Under the pieces are notes generated by a model. The model saw only the letters and a list, made by a program, of their open reading frames with translations, searched no databases and was not told where the DNA came from. A stretch of 64,000 nt of DNA from an uncultured Paracoccaceae bacterium (GTDB lineage Bacteria; Pseudomonadota; Alphaproteobacteria; Rhodobacterales; Rhodobacteraceae): positions 868,001 through 932,000 of the forward strand of contig CATOSB010000002.1 in NCBI GenBank assembly GCA_951812305.1, in the 5' to 3' direction. Made by a program: the position numbers and the translations under genes. Positions 16,134 to 25,191 of this stretch are shown in pieces; the first letter of the stretch is position 1; each line of letters opens with the position of its first letter.

Positions 16134-16242
16134 GTTATTATCGCCTCTGCTCTCTTTTTTGTTGTCGGCAGATTAACGCTAATTTCGGTTGAAACCAAGC
16201 GCACAGGCAAGGATCAGCCGATGTCGTGGCGTCACAATTTGT

Positions 16243-17100
16243 TCATCCAGTCCGCGCCTCGGATTTTGCAGCTTCATAGGCAAGCATTGCGCGTTTGACC
16301 GGCAGCCCCCAGTGATAACCACCAAGCCCGCCGGATTTGCGCAAAGCGCGGTGGCAGGGGATCAGCCAACTGACCGGGTTGCGACCGACAGCTGTACCCA
16401 CGGCGCGGACGGCGCGCGGGTTGCCGACGGATTGCGCGATCTCGGAATAGGTCGTGACCTGACCGGATGGAACGCGCAACAACGCTTCCCAAACCTTGAT
16501 CTGAAACGGCGCGCCAATCAGGTGCAGCGCGGTCTGCCCTTGCATCTGAAAGGCGGCATCGACCCATGTGGCAATCCGGTCAGGGGCTTGGGTGAAGCGC
16601 GCATTCGGCCAGCGTGACCTAAGGTCGGCCATTGCGTGTTCGGGGCCGGTTTCCTCGCTAAGTGCCAGCCCGCACAATCCACGTTCCGTACCCATAGCAA
16701 GCGCCGGGCCGAAGGGGCTGTCAAACCAGCCATAGAAGATTTCGAGCCCCTCGCCCTTGCGGGCGAATTCACCGGGGCTCATCGCCTCCCACGTCACAAA
16801 CAGATCGTGCAGGCGGCTGGAACCTGACAGACCAAGCGCCAGACTGGCCTCAAGCGTCGTAAAACGGTCCCGCAGAAGAGATTTGGCGTGATCCAGCGTC
16901 AGGTACTGCTGATACCGCTTGGGCGACACACCAACCCAACGGCTGAACACGCGCTGAAAATGCGCCGGGCTCATCTGCATTTCCTCGGCTAATCCCTCCA
17001 GCGACAGTCCCGGGCCGCGGTCGTCGATCACATCCAGTGCCCGGCGAATAACGCCGAAATGATAGCCGGTTTCGTCTGTCAGATCTTTCATCGCACTCAT
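16243..17100 (-). CDS. Ada-type methylated-DNA--protein-cysteine methyltransferase with AraC domain
   Basis: 285 aa. An AraC-type helix-turn-helix region (about 15-110, LSLEGLAEEMQMSPAHFQRVF) is fused to an O6-alkylguanine-DNA alkyltransferase domain (about 120-275). The acceptor Cys249 lies in the IPCHR motif. It lacks the N-terminal zinc-binding Ada domain, so it resembles truncated Ada proteins of alphaproteobacteria. It repairs O6-methylguanine by irreversible transfer to Cys249, and the HTH may give self-regulation. ATG 17100 chosen (MSAMKDL); ATG 17091 is possible. Confidence 0.9.
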   Translation of the reverse strand: MSAMKDLTDETGYHFGVIRRALDVIDDRGPGLSLEGLAEEMQMSPAHFQRVFSRWVGVSPKRYQQYLTLDHAKSLLRDRFTTLEASLALGLSGSSRLHDLFVTWEAMSPGEFARKGEGLEIFYGWFDSPFGPALAMGTERGLCGLALSEETGPEHAMADLRSRWPNARFTQAPDRIATWVDAAFQMQGQTALHLIGAPFQIKVWEALLRVPSGQVTTYSEIAQSVGNPRAVRAVGTAVGRNPVSWLIPCHRALRKSGGLGGYHWGLPVKRAMLAYEAAKSEARTG

Positions 17101-17164
17101 CCTTCTTGTTGTCTCAGAGATAAGCGCGCGGGGCCAGCCAAAGCGACCCGGAAGTTGCGACTTT

Positions 17165-18160
17165 TTAAGCGGCCTTGTGCTGGCAGTGTCTTTCAAATCG
17201 TTTTGCTGCCGCGAACCGGCCAAGCCACAACTCTGCCTCCCACCTTTTCAGGCACGGTCGCGCAGTTTCCTGGTGCCGGATTTCAGCAGGTGGGCGGATG
17301 CCTTCTTGCTGGCAATCTGCAAAAAGGGATTCCGTCCAGAGGCCATTGGCGAGAATGATTTCATGGCGGTCAAACAGAAGATGGTAATAAGTCATTGGTC
17401 CGCCGGGGGCGTTGGACAAGCGCGGTTCTTCCAAATGCGCGGCGTTTGCCAGAACTTCGCGTTCGCCAAATAAATATTCAATCCGCGCGCCAGTTAACAG
17501 CACACGGTGCAGTGGAGAAACTATCAACGGCGTTGCGCCATTGCGGCCGCCAAGAAGTTCCGGCGTCAGCTTGACCGGCCAAAGCGCGGAATTCGTAGTG
17601 AGCCGACGCCAGGGAACCCGGGCTCGGCCAATCCAACGCAGGCTTTGTGCGCCATAATCCCGTGTGATGACCTGATCACCAATGGCCAGCCATTCGACCG
17701 GCAAATCGCCGTCGGTTGTGGAAATCAGCGTGCCCGCGGTAAAACATGCGACATTGGTGAAGTCGGAATATTCCAACGCCGTGGCCGCATCGACATCCTG
17801 CGTTGCAGTAATCGTGTAAACCACACCCGGCTGCAGCGGTGCATCTGTTATATACCCGACACCGATGCCACCGATTTCCAGCACATCAATCCAACCGTGA
17901 AAACCGCTGGCATCGCTGATTGCATGGAATTCCTCGTCATAGATCTGGCCCGAGGCAATGGTATTGCCAAGCATGTCCACGACGTCTGCGGTCTGGTTCG
18001 TGTCATACCCGATTTCGTCATTGGGTGTGTCACCATCAAACCACGTGTCGTCATCAGTAATCTGAAATTCGACGCGATGTTCGAAAGGGTTGTAGTCAGG
18101 GCGAAGCTGAATCGTTCCACCGCTGATAATCAACGCGTCAGCCGAATATCCGACGATCAT
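17165..18160 (-). CDS. Hint-domain protein (Rhodobacterales type)
   Basis: 331 aa. An acidic, beta-rich N-terminal region (1-135) precedes a Hint module beginning VACFTAGTLISTTDGDLPVE (Cys139 as the splice-type nucleophile), with WLAIGDQVITRDYG and a later HRVLLTGARIEYLF region. This is the Hint_2 family (PF13403 type), abundant in Roseobacters, often next to RTX-like or secreted proteins. Self-cleavage is possible but unproven. ATG 18160 was chosen; the frame is open further upstream without a good ribosome binding site. Confidence 0.85.
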   Translation of the reverse strand: MIVGYSADALIISGGTIQLRPDYNPFEHRVEFQITDDDTWFDGDTPNDEIGYDTNQTADVVDMLGNTIASGQIYDEEFHAISDASGFHGWIDVLEIGGIGVGYITDAPLQPGVVYTITATQDVDAATALEYSDFTNVACFTAGTLISTTDGDLPVEWLAIGDQVITRDYGAQSLRWIGRARVPWRRLTTNSALWPVKLTPELLGGRNGATPLIVSPLHRVLLTGARIEYLFGEREVLANAAHLEEPRLSNAPGGPMTYYHLLFDRHEIILANGLWTESLFADCQQEGIRPPAEIRHQETARPCLKRWEAELWLGRFAAAKRFERHCQHKAA

Positions 18161-18263
18161 GTATGTCTCCTGAGGCGACCGTTCGGTTTGATACAAATAC
18201 TCTGCAAAAATACGGTTAATGTTCCCCTTGCCGTGCAGGTTAACGCGTTGCATACCGCGCGGG

Positions 18264-18908
18264 ATGGCCAAACAGCTTAACTACAAAACGATCCACGAGA
18301 TCTTTACGCGGTTTCGCGATGGAGAGGCGTTGCCGAAAGGCGAATTGAACCATGGCAACGCGTACACTTTGGTGGTCGCCGTGGCGCTTTCGGCGCAGGC
18401 AACGGATATAGGGGTGAACAAGGCAACCGAAGCGCTGTTCAAGGTGGCCGATACGCCCGAAAAGATGCTGGCGCTTGGGGAAGAGGCGCTGATTGAATAC
18501 ATCAAAACGATCGGGCTTTACCGCAACAAGGCAAAGAACGTCATCAAGCTGTCCCGCATTCTGGTCGAGGAATACGGCGGCGAAGTGCCGTCGTCTCGTG
18601 CGGCCTTGCAATCCCTTCCCGGTGTTGGCCGCAAGACGGCAAATGTGGTGTTGAACATGTGGTTCAAGCACCCCGCGCAGGCCGTCGATACCCACATTTT
18701 TCGCGTTGGCAACCGCACGGGTATCGCGCCGGGCAAAGATGTTGACGCTGTGGAACGCGCGATTGAGGATCATGTCCCGGCCGAATTTCAGCAACATGCG
18801 CATCACTGGCTGATCCTGCATGGCCGCTATATCTGCAAGGCACGCAAACCCAATTGTCAGGTGTGCCCGATCAACGACCTTTGTCCGTTTGAGGAGAAGA
18901 CGACGTGA
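18264..18908 (+). CDS. nth: Endonuclease III
   Basis: 214 aa, standard length. This DNA glycosylase/AP lyase removes oxidised pyrimidines. Helix-hairpin-helix LPGVGRKTANVVL contains catalytic Lys124; Asp142 lies in VDTHIFRV; the C-terminal [4Fe-4S] cluster ligands are Cys191, Cys198, Cys201 and Cys207 (C-x6-C-x2-C-x5-C). ATG 18264 fits the family N-terminus. The stop overlaps the GTG start of the next gene (18905), so the two are co-translated. Confidence 0.95.
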   Translation: MAKQLNYKTIHEIFTRFRDGEALPKGELNHGNAYTLVVAVALSAQATDIGVNKATEALFKVADTPEKMLALGEEALIEYIKTIGLYRNKAKNVIKLSRILVEEYGGEVPSSRAALQSLPGVGRKTANVVLNMWFKHPAQAVDTHIFRVGNRTGIAPGKDVDAVERAIEDHVPAEFQQHAHHWLILHGRYICKARKPNCQVCPINDLCPFEEKTT

Positions 18909-19897
18909 CCACCCAGTCTCAGGTCATTGGCATTGGCAACGCCATTGTCGATGTGATTTCCCACGCCGAAGACACGTTTCTTGACCATATGGGGATCGAG
19001 AAAGGCATCATGCAGCTTGTGGATCGCGAGCGTGCCGAACTTTTATATGCAGCTATGAAAGACCGGACGGAAGCGCCGGGTGGTTCGGTTGGCAACACGA
19101 TTGCCGGGATTGGCGCACTTGGATTGAAGGCGGCGTTCATTGGCAAAGTGAAAGACGACGCGCTGGGGCGGTTTTTTGCACAAAGTCTTGCGGATGCGGG
19201 CACCGGGTTTCCCAACCCACCCGCGGCAATGGCAGAGGCCCCGACGTCCCGGTCGATGATCTTTGTCTCTCCCGACGGCGAACGCTCGATGAACACTTAT
19301 CTGGGCGCGGGTGCCGATCTGAATTCAAGCGACGTGCCGGAAGATGTGTTCAACGGCGGGGGGCTGCTGTTTCTGGAAGGCTATTTGTTTGACAAGGATG
19401 ACGGCAAAACCGCGTTTCAGGAGGCCTCTCGCCTGATGCACGCCGCAAACGGGGTTGCCGCGATTACTCTTTCCGATCCATTCTGCTGCGACCGGCATCG
19501 CGACGATTTCAAGGCGCTGATTTCGCAGGATATGGATATTACTTTGGGCAATCAGGACGAGTGGCTGACGTTATATGAATCCGACGATCTGGAGGCGGCT
19601 CTGGCGCAGGCGGCGTCGGTTTGTGACACCGTTGTTTGCACCCGTTCGGGTGCATCGGTGATCATCATCCAAAACGGCGAGCGCACCGAGGTGCCGGTGA
19701 CGCAGGTAACACCGGTTGACGCAACCGGCGCGGGCGATCAGTTCGCGGCCGGGTTTTTATATGGCTATGCAACAGGTCAGCCGATGTCGGTGGCGGGACA
19801 AATGGGCGTAGTGTGTGCGGCCGAAGTGATCGCGCATATCGGGCCGCGACCGGCGATTGATATGTCAGAGCGGTTTGCTGAGCTTGGTTTGATCTGA
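18905..19897 (+). CDS. PfkB-family sugar/nucleoside kinase, adenosine kinase-like
   Basis: 330 aa, GTG start overlapping the nth stop. Ribokinase fold: N-terminal GIGNAIVDVI, APGGSVGNTIAGIGALG (substrate-binding Gly-rich motif), and C-terminal DATGAGD at 272-278 with catalytic base Asp278. Proteins of this type in Rhodobacterales are annotated as adenosine kinase (adenosine + ATP to AMP). Substrate cannot be fixed from motifs alone. Pairing with nth is typical for the group. Confidence 0.88.
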   Translation: MTTQSQVIGIGNAIVDVISHAEDTFLDHMGIEKGIMQLVDRERAELLYAAMKDRTEAPGGSVGNTIAGIGALGLKAAFIGKVKDDALGRFFAQSLADAGTGFPNPPAAMAEAPTSRSMIFVSPDGERSMNTYLGAGADLNSSDVPEDVFNGGGLLFLEGYLFDKDDGKTAFQEASRLMHAANGVAAITLSDPFCCDRHRDDFKALISQDMDITLGNQDEWLTLYESDDLEAALAQAASVCDTVVCTRSGASVIIIQNGERTEVPVTQVTPVDATGAGDQFAAGFLYGYATGQPMSVAGQMGVVCAAEVIAHIGPRPAIDMSERFAELGLI

Positions 19898-20341
19898 CGG
19901 CGCAACGGACACCACAGCGCTGCGCCGCCGCTCGCTTGCTCCGCCGTTTTATCGCGTTCTCTTGCTGATCTGTCTGGCTGTTCGTCCGTCTTAAAAGTGG
20001 CGGCACCGCCAATCATCCCGGGGGTCACCCCCAAGGTCCGGACAGCACTTTGGCCGACCGTCGGTATTTCGACCGTCCCTGCACCCGATATGCCGATGTT
20101 TTGGCGGGGGTGATCTTTGGGACCAGATGAGTTTGGGGTTGGGATTTTTGGCCCCGCCCCAGTGCGGCCGCACAGATGGGGGTTTTAGGGGGCACGGGTT
20201 AAGGCGACGTAAGTCCAGCGTTCGATATGGTAACGGTCTGTAAAGTTTGTATCCGACGAGGCGGCACGCGTGAATTCTTCAAAAGAATTCGGACCGGAAT
20301 CTTTCGAAGATTCCGGCTGGTTGCTTTCCAAATGACGCGAC
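19898..20341. other. Intergenic region without supported gene; inverted repeats
   Basis: About 480 bp separate the kinase from the FadR-type regulator. Short open frames here (for example 19991-20173 minus) have poor starts and atypical composition. Visible structures are GGGGGTGACCCCC around 20020-20032 and two strong hairpins at 20272-20316 (listed separately). No RNA family was recognised. Confidence 0.5.
20272..20316 (+). repeat. Paired hairpins in the leader region of the FadR-type gene
   Basis: GAATTCTT / AAGAATTC (20272-20279 and 20283-20290), then a perfect 10-bp stem CCGGAATCTT / AAGATTCCGG with loop TCG (20294-20316). They lie 66-110 bp before the regulator start. No T run follows on the plus strand. 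They may be the end of a short upstream transcript, or structured leader RNA. Confidence 0.65.
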
Positions 20342-20360
20342 TGGTCATATATTCTTACCA
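20342..20360. promoter_or_regulatory. Probable GntR/FadR-type operator
   Basis: A TGGT-N11-ACCA arrangement with the right half reading CTTACCAATT, the reverse of AATTGGTAAG, which is the half-site known for PdhR/LldR-type regulators. It lies 22 bp upstream of the ATG of the FadR-type regulator, so autoregulation is the simplest inference. The left half is weaker. Confidence 0.45.
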
Positions 20361-20381
20361 ATTCAACCATTTGGGTGCGTG

Positions 20382-21152
20382 ATGCCGTTTGAAAAGGTTC
20401 AGCCAGAGAAAGTCAGTCAGGCCGTGGTGCGCCAGATTGAACTTTTGGTTTTGAAAGGGGTTCTGCGCCCCGGCGAACGGTTGCCTTCGGAACGAGAACT
20501 CGCTGATCGTATGGGCGTTTCGCGCCCCTCTTTGCGCGAGGCCGTCAGCGAATTGCAGGAAAGCGGGCTTTTGGAGACACGCGCCGGGTCCGGCGTGTTC
20601 GTTGCCGATTTCATGGGCTCTGCGTTTTCGCCCGGTTTGATCAAGCTTTTCGCCAGCCATGACGACGCGGTGTTCGACTATATCGCGTTTCGCCGCGATA
20701 TGGAGGGACTGGCGGCAGAGCGCGCGGCCTATTTCGGGTCAGACACCGATTTGAGCGTGATCGACACCATCTTTCAGAAGATGGAAGCAGCACATTCAAA
20801 ACGCTCAACCAGTGACGAGGCAACGCTGGATGCCGAATTTCATATGGCGATCATCGAGGCCAGCCATAACGTCGTAATGCTGCATATGATGCGTTCAATG
20901 TTTCAGCTTTTGCGCGAGGGCGTGTTTTATAACCGGCAGCAACTGTTCAAGCAACGCACGACACGAACGTCTCTTTTGGATCAGCACAGGGCGATCAATG
21001 CCGCCATTCAGTCACGCGATCCCAATGCCGCACGACAAGCGGTCGAGGCGCATATGAACTATGTCGAACGCACGATGGCTGATCTGAAGAAAGCGGAAAT
21101 CAACGAGGTTGTGGCGCGCAAGAAATTTGAGCACGAAACGGCGCGGGGGTAG
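20382..21152 (+). CDS. FadR-subfamily GntR transcriptional regulator (PdhR/LldR-like)
   Basis: 256 aa. N-terminal winged HTH (LRPGERLPSERELADRMGVS, then RPSLREAVSELQESGLLETR) and all-helical FCD effector domain (about 95-225) with metal-binding positions in LDAEFHMAIIEASHN and later His residues. FCD regulators respond to organic acids such as lactate, glycolate or pyruvate. ATG 20382 is preferred over an overlapping GTG at 20379. An operator-like site lies just upstream. The target operon is not evident: the nearest downstream gene (upp) faces the other way. Confidence 0.88.
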   Translation: MPFEKVQPEKVSQAVVRQIELLVLKGVLRPGERLPSERELADRMGVSRPSLREAVSELQESGLLETRAGSGVFVADFMGSAFSPGLIKLFASHDDAVFDYIAFRRDMEGLAAERAAYFGSDTDLSVIDTIFQKMEAAHSKRSTSDEATLDAEFHMAIIEASHNVVMLHMMRSMFQLLREGVFYNRQQLFKQRTTRTSLLDQHRAINAAIQSRDPNAARQAVEAHMNYVERTMADLKKAEINEVVARKKFEHETARG

Positions 21153-21175
21153 GCGCAGCTGACCGCCGGTCAGGC

Positions 21176-21808
21176 TCACTTTGTCCCGAACATCCTGTCG
21201 CCCGCGTCCCCCAACCCCGGCACGATATAGCCCAGGTCATTCAAGTGGCTGTCCAGCGCGGCGGTGATGATCGGGACATCGGGGTGAGCTTCTTTCATCC
21301 GTGCAACGCCTTCAGGCGCGGCGAGCAGACAGAGGAAACGGATGTTGGTCGCGCCAGCCTCTTTCAGCCTGGAAATCGCCGCTGCAGAAGAGTTGCCGGT
21401 CGCAAGCATCGGATCGACGGCGATGACCAGACGATCCACTAGCTCCGTGGGGACTTTAAAATAGTATTCAACGGGCTGCAGCGTTTCCTCGTCACGGTAG
21501 AGACCGACGAAACCAACGCGCGCCGACGGGATCAGCTCCAGCACCCCGTCCAGCAGGCCATTGCCCGCGCGCAGGATCGACACCAACGCCAATTTCTTAC
21601 CGGCCAACACCGGCGCGTCCATTTCCTTTAACGGCGTGTCTATCTTCTTCGTCGTCATCGGCAGTTCGCGGGTGACTTCATAGGCCAGAAACTGACTGAT
21701 TTCACGCAGGAGCTGGCGGAACACGGCGGTGGGCGTTTCCTTTTCGCGCATCAGCGAAAGCTTGTGCTGGACGAGCGGGTGATCGACGATTGTGAGGTGC
21801 TGTTGCAT
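21176..21808 (-). CDS. upp: Uracil phosphoribosyltransferase
   Basis: 210 aa, standard. It makes UMP from uracil and PRPP (pyrimidine salvage). Conserved regions: [22 protein letters not shown] at the N-terminus, the PRPP loop [15 protein letters not shown] (about 128-142), and the uracil-binding [17 protein letters not shown] at the C-terminus. It is probably the distal member of the cdd-deoA-deoB-upp group, though a 377-bp spacer with a repeat separates it from deoB and it may have its own promoter. Confidence 0.95.
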   Translation of the reverse strand: MQQHLTIVDHPLVQHKLSLMREKETPTAVFRQLLREISQFLAYEVTRELPMTTKKIDTPLKEMDAPVLAGKKLALVSILRAGNGLLDGVLELIPSARVGFVGLYRDEETLQPVEYYFKVPTELVDRLVIAVDPMLATGNSSAAAISRLKEAGATNIRFLCLLAAPEGVARMKEAHPDVPIITAALDSHLNDLGYIVPGLGDAGDRMFGTK

Positions 21809-21967
21809 GGGCGAAGGCTCCGGCGTGTGATTGGTTTTGAAAGTGACACTGATCGCCCGGGAAACTCAACCGTGGCGTAAAGCTGACGCAGAACTCCGGC
21901 AGCGCTCGGTTTTGGCATGAAGTGGGCATTCGAGGATCAAAAAAGAAGACGCGCGATTGCCTGTCCA
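21809..21967. other. Leader region of upp, no gene seen
   Basis: Together with repeat copy B this is the 377-bp gap between deoB and upp. It contains the upp ribosome binding region and probably a promoter, but no clear -35/-10 pair, operator or reading frame could be defined. Confidence 0.35.
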
Positions 21968-22149
21968 TGGGGTGGCGATGCAACATCTCAATGACGCATT
22001 TTATACCAGCCAAGTCCGTAGACGTTCAAAAGCTCACGCCCAGCCTCACCAAATCGCTAGCCCGTGGGGACGGGCAGGCGATCGCGCGGCGGCCCAAGGG
22101 CCTTGATTCCGCGCGAGGGGCGCAAGCTTGCAACGTTCGCTTCAGGCCA
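21968..22149. repeat. Intergenic palindromic repeat, copy B
   Basis: The right two thirds (about 22054-22149) match copy A in reverse orientation: CCCGTGGGGACGGGCAGGCG, ATTCCGCGCGAGGGGCGC, then CGTTCGCTTCAGGCCAA. The left third (about 21968-22060) matches copy E (27603-27717, inverted). It fills most of the 377-bp gap between upp and deoB and ends 36 bp before the deoB stop. One frame could encode a short peptide (ATGCAACATC... onward) that is conserved in copy E, but there is no clear ribosome binding site. Confidence 0.65.
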
Positions 22150-22185
22150 ACGGCCGACCTGCGATCCCCCGAAGATCGGCCCAGT

Positions 22186-23382
22186 TCACAAAAAACTTCG
22201 CCCCGGACCCCGAGCCTCCACGCCCAGATGATCGGCAACCGAAACGCCAATATCGGCAAAACCCACATGGCCGAGCGAACGTTCACCCAACCCATATCCG
22301 ACCACCGGCACGCGCTCTCGTGTGTGATCCGTTCCGGGCCAGGTCGGATCATTCCCGTGATCGGCGGTGAAAATCGCCAGATCCCCGGATCCAAGGCGGT
22401 CAAAAAACCGCGGAAGTGCCGCGTCGAACCACTCCAGATGGCGCGCATATCCGGCGACATCACGGCGATGGCCGTAAAGGCTGTCGAACTCGACGAAATT
22501 TGCGAACGTCAGTGAACCGTCCACAGCGGTGGATGCAATTTCGCAAAGCCCATCAAATAAGGCCTCATCCGTCCCTTTTGTGACCTGATCAATGCCTCGC
22601 ATCGAGAAGATATCCCCAATCTTCCCCACAGCGTTGACGCCGCGTCCACTTGCCTGAACCCAGTCACATAGCGTGGGTTCGGGCGGCAATATGGAAAAGT
22701 CCTTGCGATTGGTTGTGCGGGTGAAGCCGTGTTCAACCTCGCCAATGAAGGGCCGCGCGATGACGCGGCCAACTTTCATGGCGTGTAGCGTCGGTGCGAG
22801 ATCACGGCAAAGGTCGAGAAGACGGTCGAGGCCGAAGAGATCTTCATGCGCGGCGATTTGAAAGACGCTGTCGGCGGATGTGTAGCAGATCGGTTTGCCG
22901 GTGCGGATGTGTTCCGCGCCCAGGTCGGCGATGATTTGTGTCCCGCTGGCGTGGCAGTTGCCGAGAATGCCGTCAGTTCCGGCCAGTTCGCAGACGCTCG
23001 CCACCAAATCGTTGGGGAAGGCCGGGATCGTTTCGGGGAAATAGTGCCAGTCCCACGGCACCGGCACGCCGGTGATTTCCCAGTGGCCCGATGGGGTATC
23101 CTTACCATTTGAGATTTCCGTGGCCGCGCCCCAAAGTCCGGCAGGTTTCGTACCCAGCCCCGGGGCTTTCGCGCCGGAGGCCAGTTCGACAGCGGCACCC
23201 AGACCCAGCATGTCGAGATTGGGCAGGCGCAAGGGCCCCGCCCTGCCCTCATCCGCACGTCCGGCGGCGCATTCGGCGGCGATATGACCAAGCGTGTTCG
23301 CGCCCTCGTCACCGAATTCGGCCGCATCAGGCGCGCCGCCACAGCCGACGGAATCCAGAACGATCAGAAAGGCGCGCGGCAT
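22186..23382 (-). CDS. deoB: Phosphopentomutase
   Basis: 398 aa, full length. It interconverts (deoxy)ribose 1-phosphate and 5-phosphate using two Mn ions. Alkaline-phosphatase fold motifs: VLDSVGCGGAPDA (metal-binding Asp and neighbours at the N-terminus) and IFTADHGNDPTWPGTDHTRE near the C-terminus. The start is directly adjacent to the deoA stop (23383), so it forms an operon with deoA and cdd: cdd and deoA release deoxyribose 1-phosphate, which DeoB passes to central metabolism. Confidence 0.95.
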   Translation of the reverse strand: MPRAFLIVLDSVGCGGAPDAAEFGDEGANTLGHIAAECAAGRADEGRAGPLRLPNLDMLGLGAAVELASGAKAPGLGTKPAGLWGAATEISNGKDTPSGHWEITGVPVPWDWHYFPETIPAFPNDLVASVCELAGTDGILGNCHASGTQIIADLGAEHIRTGKPICYTSADSVFQIAAHEDLFGLDRLLDLCRDLAPTLHAMKVGRVIARPFIGEVEHGFTRTTNRKDFSILPPEPTLCDWVQASGRGVNAVGKIGDIFSMRGIDQVTKGTDEALFDGLCEIASTAVDGSLTFANFVEFDSLYGHRRDVAGYARHLEWFDAALPRFFDRLGSGDLAIFTADHGNDPTWPGTDHTRERVPVVGYGLGERSLGHVGFADIGVSVADHLGVEARGPGRSFL

Positions 23383-24690
23383 TCAGGTGATGACCTTGTG
23401 GATCAGTTGCGGCGCCTCGACTTGTTGGTCGGTGATCGTGAAGAATGTCGCAAGTCGGGCAGCCATTTCCTCTGTCTCGTCAGCATCCGCCCCGTGGACA
23501 ATGGCCAGCGGGTCGCCCTTTTCAACCGGGTCACCAATATAGGCCACATTCGACAGGCCGACGGATGCATCAACGTTGTCCGCGCTGCGCAATCTGCCCC
23601 CGCCGAGTTCAACCACGCCAAACCCAAGCGCCCGGCCATCCATGCCCTGGACAAAGCCAGTATGAGGCGCGATCACCTCGCGGACAACGGGCGCAGCAGG
23701 CAGGCGGTCGCGCCAGCGGTCGATAAAATCGCTCGGCCCGCCAAGTGCGGCAACCATCTGGCCAAAACGCTCTGCCGCGGCCCCGGAAGTCAGCGCCTCT
23801 TCCACCTGTGCAGCACCCTCTACGCGGGTTTCGGCCATCCCGGCCAGACGCAAAAGCTCTCCGCCCAGATGCGCGGTCAGGCGGCTTGCGCGGTTGTCCG
23901 TATTGGGTTCGGTCAACAGTTGTGCCACCTCCATGATTTCCAGCGCGTTGCCGATACTGGCAACGCAGGGCTGGTTCATGTCTGTGATCAGGGCCGCAGC
24001 AGGGCCAGCAGCGCCGTTTGCCGTGGTGACAAGGGCTTCAGCGAGGCTTGATGCCTCTGCAAGTGATTGCATGAACGCACCTGACCCGACCTTGACGTCC
24101 AGAACCAGCGGCCCCACCCCACCCGCAAGTTTCTTGGAAAGGATCGAGGCGGTGATCAGGTCGATGGATTGCACGGTCGAGGTGACATCGCGCACGGCAT
24201 AAAGGCGCCGGTCGGCCGGGGCGATGTCGGGCGATGCGGCGGCAAGGGCGCAACCCGCCTGACGGACGGCGGCGCGGAAATCATCCTCTGACAGTTCAGT
24301 CGAAACACCGGGAATCGATTCCAGTTTATCCAGTGTTCCGCCGGTATGGCCAAGCCCACGGCCCGACAGCATCGGGACATAAATGCCAAGTGAGGCAAGC
24401 GCCGGGCCGAGCAAAAGCGAGATCGGGTCGCCGACCCCGCCTGTGGAATGCTTGTCCGCGACCGGGCCGGGCAAGTCCCATGTCAGGACCTTGCCGCTGT
24501 CGCGCATGGCTAGTGTCAGCGCGACACGGGCTTTCTCGGTCAAGCCATTGTGGCAAACGCCCATCGCGAACGCCCCGGCTTGTGCGTCATCGATCTCATC
24601 ACTGGCAAGGTTGGCGGCGAACCATGCGACATCCTCGGGCGACAGTTCCGTGCCCTCGCGGAGTTTATCCAGTACAAACCGCGCGTTCAC
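23383..24690 (-). CDS. deoA: Thymidine phosphorylase
   Basis: 435 aa, GTG start. It cleaves thymidine or deoxyuridine with phosphate to base and deoxyribose 1-phosphate. Family signatures: phosphate-binding ADKHSTGGVGDPISL (about 78-92) and SGRGLGHTGGTLDKLES (about 110-126). Four bases or fewer separate it from cdd upstream and none from deoB downstream, so it is the middle gene of a salvage operon. Confidence 0.95.
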   Translation of the reverse strand: MNARFVLDKLREGTELSPEDVAWFAANLASDEIDDAQAGAFAMGVCHNGLTEKARVALTLAMRDSGKVLTWDLPGPVADKHSTGGVGDPISLLLGPALASLGIYVPMLSGRGLGHTGGTLDKLESIPGVSTELSEDDFRAAVRQAGCALAAASPDIAPADRRLYAVRDVTSTVQSIDLITASILSKKLAGGVGPLVLDVKVGSGAFMQSLAEASSLAEALVTTANGAAGPAAALITDMNQPCVASIGNALEIMEVAQLLTEPNTDNRASRLTAHLGGELLRLAGMAETRVEGAAQVEEALTSGAAAERFGQMVAALGGPSDFIDRWRDRLPAAPVVREVIAPHTGFVQGMDGRALGFGVVELGGGRLRSADNVDASVGLSNVAYIGDPVEKGDPLAIVHGADADETEEMAARLATFFTITDQQVEAPQLIHKVIT

Positions 24691-24693
24691 GGG

Positions 24694-25098
24694 TTAATCC
24701 AGAAAGCTTTGGTCAAAGGCCCCGGGCAGCAATTCGGCCATCGTCATGGTTTTCTGCTCCCCGTCCATCGTCGCCATCGTGACGGGAACATTTTCGTCGG
24801 CGAATTCCATAAGCTTTTGGCGGCAGCCACCACAGGGGGGCACCGGCTTGTCCGCGCCCGCAATCACCGCCACTTCGGCGATCACGCGTTGTCCGGCGGC
24901 GACCATCGCGGCGATGGCCCCGGCTTCGGCACAGGTGCCTTGCGGATAAGCGACGTTTTCGACATTGCAGCCGGTGAAAATCTGCCCCGATGCCGTCCGA
25001 ATTGCCGCGCCAACCTGAAAATTGGAATAGGGTGCGTGGGCGTGTTCCCGCACCTTGGCGGCTTCTGCGATCAGGGTCAGGGCGTCTCTGTTAGCCAT
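24694..25098 (-). CDS. cdd: Cytidine deaminase
   Basis: 134 aa, the small tetrameric type. It deaminates cytidine and deoxycytidine to uridine forms. Zinc and catalytic residues are visible: Cys56 and Glu58 in TCAEAGAI, Cys89 and Cys92 in PCGGC; HAPYSNFQVGAA is the substrate-binding N-terminal motif. First gene of the cdd-deoA-deoB operon, divergent from maeB; the 139-bp divergent region contains the 26-bp palindrome. Confidence 0.95.
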   Translation of the reverse strand: MANRDALTLIAEAAKVREHAHAPYSNFQVGAAIRTASGQIFTGCNVENVAYPQGTCAEAGAIAAMVAAGQRVIAEVAVIAGADKPVPPCGGCRQKLMEFADENVPVTMATMDGEQKTMTMAELLPGAFDQSFLD

Positions 25099-25191
25099 TA
25101 ACTTACCCTGCGGCGGTATCGGTGGTTATGCAAGGGGCTTGCCGTATGGCCGGAAATCCCGCATGAGATAGAGTGAGAACTGTCGAAATGG

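Noticed and set aside
19991..20173. 60-aa minus-strand frame in the kinase-regulator gap
   Set aside because: Residue content is low-complexity and basic and no start signal is visible; the DNA looks like structured intergenic sequence.
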